From Heterodera schachtii (lineage: Eukaryota; Nematoda; Chromadorea; Rhabditida; Heteroderidae): a stretch of 64,000 bases of DNA. The stretch spans positions 476,552 through 540,551 of the forward strand of contig SIJG01000076.1 of the NCBI GenBank assembly GCA_023374025.1, read 5' to 3'. The notes beneath the pieces are model-generated. The model was given only the letters and a program-made list of their open reading frames with translations, was not told the DNA's origin and made no database searches. A program made the translations under genes and the position numbers. Positions 58,256 through 64,000 of the stretch are shown here, in pieces. How positions within the stretch are numbered: position 1 is the first letter of the stretch; the number at the start of each line of letters is the position of its first letter.

Positions 58256-61200
58256 ATGAATTACCCATTTTATTATTTTGCTATATTTCCCATTTTTGCC
58301 AATTTATATTTGAAAATTATAAATGCAAATCCTCCAAAAAATGAATCAGGTAATTGGGTAACCCAATTAATAAACTCATTTAAAATATTTAAGACAAAAG
58401 CGATGGACAAAGTGTCAATTCGTCGGCAGACCAAATGGACAAAGTGTTAAAGAAAAGAGAGTATACGGATGTTGACTTTTTATTTGGGAAGAAGGACGGC
58501 AAAACGGAGGCGAGTCAAAAAAAAAAACATATTTTAATGTCATTTTTCCAAAAAAAACGATCGAAAGAAATTAAAAATCAAAAAACCGAGCGAAATTTTT
58601 TTTAATAAGAACATCTAAAAATTTCAATGATAGAAAAGGTATTATTTTTTAGGATTTTTCATGCAATGAAAAATATTTAGAGCTATCGAATGATGCAAAA
58701 TAGAAACGGGCATTTGTTTTTCGATCTTGTAACACAAACTGATGTGTTTATTTTAATTTTATTTTAAAATATATTTTTTAAAGATTTTTTACTAAAAAAG
58801 CATGGGGCGGTTAAAAAGCGGGATTGATAAGACCCAAAAAAAGAATGTCGAATTTTCCACGGTTGCTTAATGGACGGGTGTCCATTGGATTGGTTGTAGG
58901 CGCGGGTTCGATTCCCACCCGAGGCTTAACATTTTGCTCATTAACATTAATTTTTTTTTTTTTTTTGGAAAAATTACTACAATTCTCAAAAGTTTTAATA
59001 ATTTTTTGGAGGTTTTTTAGATTGTATCAGCTCATAGAGCGATTCTCTCCAGTGCTTCCGATGTTTTTGAAGCAATGTTCCGTTATGACGAGCAAAATTT
59101 AAAGAATTCCATTGGAAAAGGTAATAAAATATTTCATCCAAAGTTTTTTAAAAAGTTTATTTTAATTTAAGATCATGCCACTAAGAAAGATCCAATTTTG
59201 GTGACTGACATTGAAATTGGGGCGTTCGAAGCGATGCTAACATTTATTTACACGAAGCGTTTTAACGGATTGGATGCCAATAATTGGTTGGACGTTTTAA
59301 AAGCCGGTGAAAATTTATAATTGGGATTTTAAATAAACTTATTTTTAATTATAGCTGATAAATATAACATCAATGGCCTGGTAAAGAAATGTGCCAACTT
59401 TTGTGCCAATGTTCCAATTCAAAAGTTGCCAAATGTTTTTGTGGCTTTTGAACAGGCTTTGTCGCTGAATATGGAGGTGAGGAAGTAATTTTAATTATTA
59501 ATGGCATAAAAACATAAATTAATGGGACTTGGAAGTTGTGAAAAAACCGAAAAATGTGATTAATAATAAGAGCCCGGACAGGAATACAGACAAAAAATTT
59601 ACGGGTCTTCAGAAAATTCAAGACAATTTTCATTAATTTCTTGTCCATGTTTCAGCTTTTTGTCTATATTTTTCGTCTATATTATAAAATTCTATGGTAT
59701 GATCCACGATAGGTTAAAGTAAGGATTATATATTTATTTTATTTTGGGATTTTGCTCACCGCTGTTTGCGCTACATTGATCAAAATATCAGTGATTTGAT
59801 AAAATCAGAATCCTTTTTACAAATTCAACAAAATTTGTTATATGTTATTCTCGAGAGCGAGCAGCTGAGAATTAGAGAAATTGAAATTTGGAATGCGGTA
59901 AAATAAATATTTAAATTACAATTAATTATTTTAAATTTAGGCACTCCATTGGGCTGACGAAAAGTGCCGTCAAAAAGGCATCGAATGTTCTGCTGAAAAT
60001 CGGCGCGAAATGCTTGGCTCGGCATTGTTCAACATCCGTTTTCCAATCATACCAAAAGAGGAATTTTCAAAAAGCGTTGGTAATAAAATATTTTGATTAT
60101 AGAGAGTTTTCTATTTTGAAAATGCTTGAACCTCAGGGCTTTTCATAATTATACCGTATTTACTCGAATATAACCCCCTTCAAAGATGGGGTTGTATTCG
60201 AGGGTGGGGCTTTACTGTTCAACCCTTTTTTACAAAATTTCTATGATTTGATTTAAAATTTTTCCAATAGCAAATTTTTATTAGTTTTTGACATAGGTCA
60301 AAATATTTGGTTTTTTGCATAATGGTACAATTTAAATTTTATCCTGAAAATTTTAAAATGAAAAGATTTTTCATTTTGCCCCTTGAAAAGGCCAAACTCA
60401 ATTGATGACTCATTTTATGAATGAATTAATTGTCTAATTAATTATCCATTTAAACCAAACTTTAGTTTCAACTGGTGTGTTAACAACTGAAGAAGTGATC
60501 AGCATTTACCAGCATTATTCCCATCCAAATTTAAGTGATGCCCCTGGGCTTTTCCCATTGAAATTTCCCACTCATCAACGATACAAAAACGAAGGCACAA
60601 TTGAGATGGAAATTGAAAAAGTGTCAGAATTTGTGGTGGAGGAGGTGGGAAGTGAGCGATTAAGCGATGCCGTGGACATTGGGGGATTTTCATGGAAAAT
60701 AATGGCACAAATCAACATGAAAAACAATGAGAAATGGTTGTGCTTTTACCTTAACAACAATGGACTTGAAAATGGTAAACCAAAAGTCATTTTCATAAAT
60801 ATGGAAAGGATAAAAATAATTAATCTTCATAAAAAATTATTAACTTAATCTTTTTAAAGATGAATTACATTTATTAAATTCTTTTTTTCAGTGATTTTTT
60901 TTTTACTATTTTCTCGTATTTATTAACTAAATTTAATATTTAATTTAATTAATTGAAAAATATGAAAAATACAAAAGATATGGAAATTTTGGTCAACTGC
61001 TCCTAATGAAGGCTTTAAGGTACTTATAAGTTTAATTGGTATTTTCACATACTTTTTCAATACAAAACTTTTTTTGAAACCCAATGAAATTTTTTGAAAT
61101 TTTAAAGATAAATAGAAAATTCTTAGGACTAACAAAATTATATGAATTAAGTCTCTATATAACCATTTAAAAATAAAATTTCAAAAAATTTCTTTGGGTT

Positions 61201-63424
61201 TTAAAAAAGATCTGGTCAAACAATTCTTAAATAAGACTTATTAAATTTTATGACACATAAAGCACGTGTGAAAAGTACCAGTTAAACTTAATAAGTACAG
61301 GCTTAAACATAATGTAATGATTATTTTGTTGAAAGTTCATTTTATTGTGCAGAAATTTGGTTTTGTAAAACTTCGATCACTTTTCGAATTGTTTCTCAAA
61401 AGAGCGAAACGAGGGATTTAATTGGAAGAATGGATGATCGCATTTTTAATAAAGAAAAACCTACCATTGGATTTTCATATTTCATTAGTTTTTCGGTGAG
61501 TGGCGATTCAAATAAATTTATTTTTCCAAATAATAATCCCTACTTTTGTGTTCCTATCGCCTCCTATTTTTATATTATATAATTGCGGTTCAAAATAACA
61601 GTTATAATCGGAAATTTCGCTAATTAACATGTTTTATAAAAACAATTAAGGAATTGTTGGACGCGAGCAAAGGATTTTACAACAAAGAAGAGGATAAAGT
61701 AAAATTGGCCATTGATGTCATTGTGGACGAGCCAAAAGCGGAGAAAATTATTTCCGATCCGAACAAATCCAACGGCACACTTTCGATGGAAATTAAAAAA
61801 TTATCGGAATTTGCACGAGAAATCATTTTGAGTGAACGTAATAGCGAAAGTGTGTATATAAAGGGAATGCCATGGAAAATACTGGCAGAAATAAAAAAGA
61901 AAAATGAAAGCACTGACAATGAGAAATGGTTGGGCATTGGCCTTTTGTGCGACGCTTCTGAAGATGGTTTGCTTATCAAATGATATTTTACAAATAAAAC
62001 ATAGTTTTGTATATGGTCCTGTTAGTCTTCGACAGTGATTGGTTTCGACAGTAAAGTTTATTTTTATTAATGTTCTAATGGTACAAGTATTGTTAAATTT
62101 TTAAAATTAAAATGAAACCACAGGCTCTCTTATACATTGTTGCGATTTACGTATTTTGCTATAAGAGCCTGCAGATTTGCATTTTGGCACTCAAATCCGA
62201 CATTAATTAGCAGATATTCGCACATGATTTCTAAGTAATTTTTTGTATGAGATTTGTATAGAAAAAGTGAAAACGAAAAATTTTTGACAAAAAATCCTAT
62301 AAAAATCTTTTTTTATTATTATTTACTTCAATTATAAATTTTGTATATGCAAATTATACACTAATACTAATTCATGTTTACAATAAATTATGTAGAAAAT
62401 TAATTAAAAAGTACTGTCGAAACCAATTCACTGTCGAAATCAATCACTGTCGAAAACATCTGGTACGTTGTATATTGCCTCGGTGGCAATCCTGAAGAAT
62501 GGGGGTTTCTAATTTAACTTATTTATTTTGTGCTCATAATTAGTTTCTGGGGGTTATCGAGGGTGCTGATTACGAATCTGAACTTGGATTTCCCTAATTT
62601 CGAACCCCGGACCTGAATTCGAACAAAAAAATGAATTTTTTTTCAAAAATACACGTTAAAATCGACCAAATGTTCGCGAAAATTGCGTATTTTCTATTCA
62701 ATTAATAATTGAAGCATTGTTTTGCACCAAAATAAATAGATTCGAAGCTTTCCCCAGAAAACTCATCTTTTGAAAAAATTTCAAGTTTGGGGTTCTGAAT
62801 TGGGCAAACCCAAGTTCAGATTCGTGACCAGCGCCCTTGAAAACCTCTGGAAACTGATTTTGAGCTAAAAAAAATTTTTGAAAATAGAAACCCCCATTCT
62901 TCAGGATTGCCTTGGTGTTTCAACCTTTATTTGAATAGGTTTTCTCATATTTTTTAATTAGAATTTAAAATGTTTTTTAAGGTTATGTTCAATTTTTAAT
63001 TATTCAAAATTTCTAATTGTAAGTAAAAATTTATTTTAATTAAACCTTTTGAATGTCGACTCCCATTAATTTAGGCGAGAGACTCTATGGAAATACGTTA
63101 AAATATAATTTATTGGTATTTAATTTGCTTTAGATGGAAATTGGAGCCGCGAATGTTCGGCAACATTTCGAATTGTCTCTCAAAAGAGCGATGTGGGGGA
63201 TTTTAAGAAAGAATTCAATGAAATAGTTTTTAACAATAAAGAGAAGTCTTGGGGTTTTGGAAATTTCATTTCTTTTGCGGTGAGTGACGGCCGATGCAAT
63301 TAATTAATTAATTGCATTTTTAATTTTGAAATCATAAATTAAGGAATTAATGGACCCAAGCAAAGGCTTGTACAACAAAGACGAGGACAAAGTCACCCTG
63401 GCCATTAAGTTTATGTGTGAATAA
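58256..63424 (+). CDS. BTB-BACK-MATH-MATH protein with signal peptide, intact (gene 2, 624 aa)
   Basis: Twelve exons: 58256-58349, 58394-58509, 59021-59120, 59172-59306, 59355-59476, 59724-59897, 59941-60079, 60466-60774, 61353-61495, 61651-61966, 63134-63279 and 63344-63424; all phases match and there is no stop. The N-terminus MNYPFYYFAIFPIFANLYLK is signal-peptide-like. BTB: YTDVDFLF, IVSAHRAILSSASDVFEAMF, TDIEIGAFEAMLTFIYTKRF. BACK: FAHRCLRYIDQN through ALHWADEKCRQKG. MATH1: KVSEF, FSWKIMAQ, EKWLCFYL, ITFRIVSQ. MATH2: KLSEFAREI, MPWKILAEI, EKWLGIGL, ATFRIVSQ. Such proteins normally act inside cells as CUL3 substrate adaptors; BTB before MATH plus a signal peptide is unusual. Intron 2 is GC-AG (GAG|GCGAGT). 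The last long intron holds two MITE-like elements. Confidence 0.82.
58856..58924 (+). tRNA. tRNA-like sequence in intron 2 of gene 2
   Basis: It has a perfect B-box GGTTCGATTCC and a CCGAGG 3' end, but the 5' half has drifted (CCACGGTTGCTTAATGG). It shares flanks (TTGATAAGACC) with the copy in gene 1, so the insertion predates the gene duplication. Unlikely to be functional. Confidence 0.45.
62028..62454. mobile_element. MITE-like element with CGACAGT repeats
   Basis: The left end TTCGACAGTGATTGGTTTCG and the right end with its reverse complement (CAATCACTGTCGAA) are inverted repeats. The right end holds one extra internal CACTGTCGAA unit. It lies in the 1.17-kb intron of BTB gene 2. No target duplication is clear. 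Confidence 0.6.
62485..62912. mobile_element. Foldback/MITE element with about 120-bp arms
   Basis: The left arm begins GGCAATCCTGAAGAATGGGG and the right arm ends CCCCATTCTTCAGGATTGCC. The arms also share CGAATCTGAACTTGG and its complement. It lies in the same intron as the preceding element. Confidence 0.75.
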
Positions 63425-64000
63425 CGTAAACATTTTGAGGAGGATTGAAAAGGGAACGGAAGGAAATCAGCGGAAAGAGTTTTCTGGAAGGCACAAATTA
63501 AATATTTAATGAAAAACTGTCACTTTTTGTATTCGGAAATCTTTTAATTTTTTCTTTTTTTTGTGTCTTTGGGCCTTTTCATTTTAATTTTTGTTTTCTT
63601 TTCGCTTATTTTTGTCCTTCTGTTCTTTTTATTTGAGTAATTCTCTCATTTGAATTTGCTTGGCTTGATAAATAAAGCCCGAATTTTGAGGCATATGCTT
63701 TTTTTTCTTTTTGCCAAATGCTACGGCCTAATACGCACGAAAAACGGTTTTAGGGATTCAAAATTTTTGTGTCAGGAGATCCATCAGGATTAATCCCGCG
63801 AAACGGGCAATGGATCCCGATCCCGTCAGGGCTATAATATTTTACAAATCCGACTTTTTCTGCATAAATATTTCCTAATTTTTGGACAGTTCGGTGGCAC
63901 ATTTTTGGCACGTTTTTTTAATATATTTCTGAGAATTAATAAAATTTTCTAAGAAAATTCAAACGTATTTATTATGGGCGCTGTTTAACGATAATTACCC
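63425..64000. other. 3' flank of BTB gene 2, no further gene
   Basis: An AATAAA signal lies at about 63671. A short ATCCCGATCCCGTCAGGGCT at about 63813 resembles the subterminal repeats of the element at 17477-18720. Nothing else was recognised. Confidence 0.5.

Noticed and set aside
60150..60220. CCGTATTTACTCGAATATAA motif as a complete transposon
   Set aside because: Resembles a known type of MITE terminus, but only one end was found in the intron.

Overview
The window is animal nuclear DNA, almost certainly from a nematode and probably a plant-parasitic tylenchid (cyst-nematode-like). The evidence is short AT-rich spliced genes, a nematode-type nuclear hormone receptor, a serpentine chemoreceptor, a WAGO-type Argonaute PAZ fragment, BTB/MATH genes, and a GC-AG intron conserved between paralogues. 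The base sequence is AT-rich and packed with repeats. Nothing bacterial, no CRISPR array and no rRNA was seen. The genus is an inference.

Layout. 0.6-10.5 kb: a nested inverted-repeat complex carrying several copies of an unrecognised small two-exon gene. 8.5-23 kb: a cluster on the minus strand of one multi-exon gene family, with one intact gene (gene A, 16165-20273) and three relics, interrupted by hAT-type MITEs and a minisatellite. 23.1-28.3 kb: a complete nine-exon nuclear hormone receptor whose introns hold nested MITEs. 29.1-31.2 kb: a hAT transposase relic and an incomplete 7TM receptor. 31.2-35.6 kb: a duplicated block with a second intact copy of the family (gene B, 32228-34403). 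35.9-43.0 kb: remains of a Polinton/Maverick (penton-like capsid gene, adenain-type protease, protein-primed DNA polymerase B), split by a young LTR retrotransposon that encodes Gag and protease but no reverse transcriptase or integrase. 43.4-44.0 kb: a PAZ-domain ORF. 45.4-63.4 kb: a tandem duplication of a BTB-BACK-MATH-MATH gene (one intact, one damaged in the BACK exon, one remnant).

The most interesting result comes from splicing the exons by hand. The minus-strand family encodes a signal peptide followed directly by a perfect RING-H2 zinc-binding pattern split over three exons, then a charged helical region and a Lys/Glu-rich repeat tail of variable length (435 and 429 aa). The BTB family also starts with a signal-peptide exon and is followed by BTB, BACK and two MATH domains (624 aa). 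RING-H2 proteins and BTB-MATH proteins are both normally intracellular parts of ubiquitin ligases. Two locally expanded families of such proteins carrying secretion signals suggest exported ubiquitin-system proteins, possibly host-directed effectors. The exon structures are read directly from the sequence; secretion and effector function are inferred.
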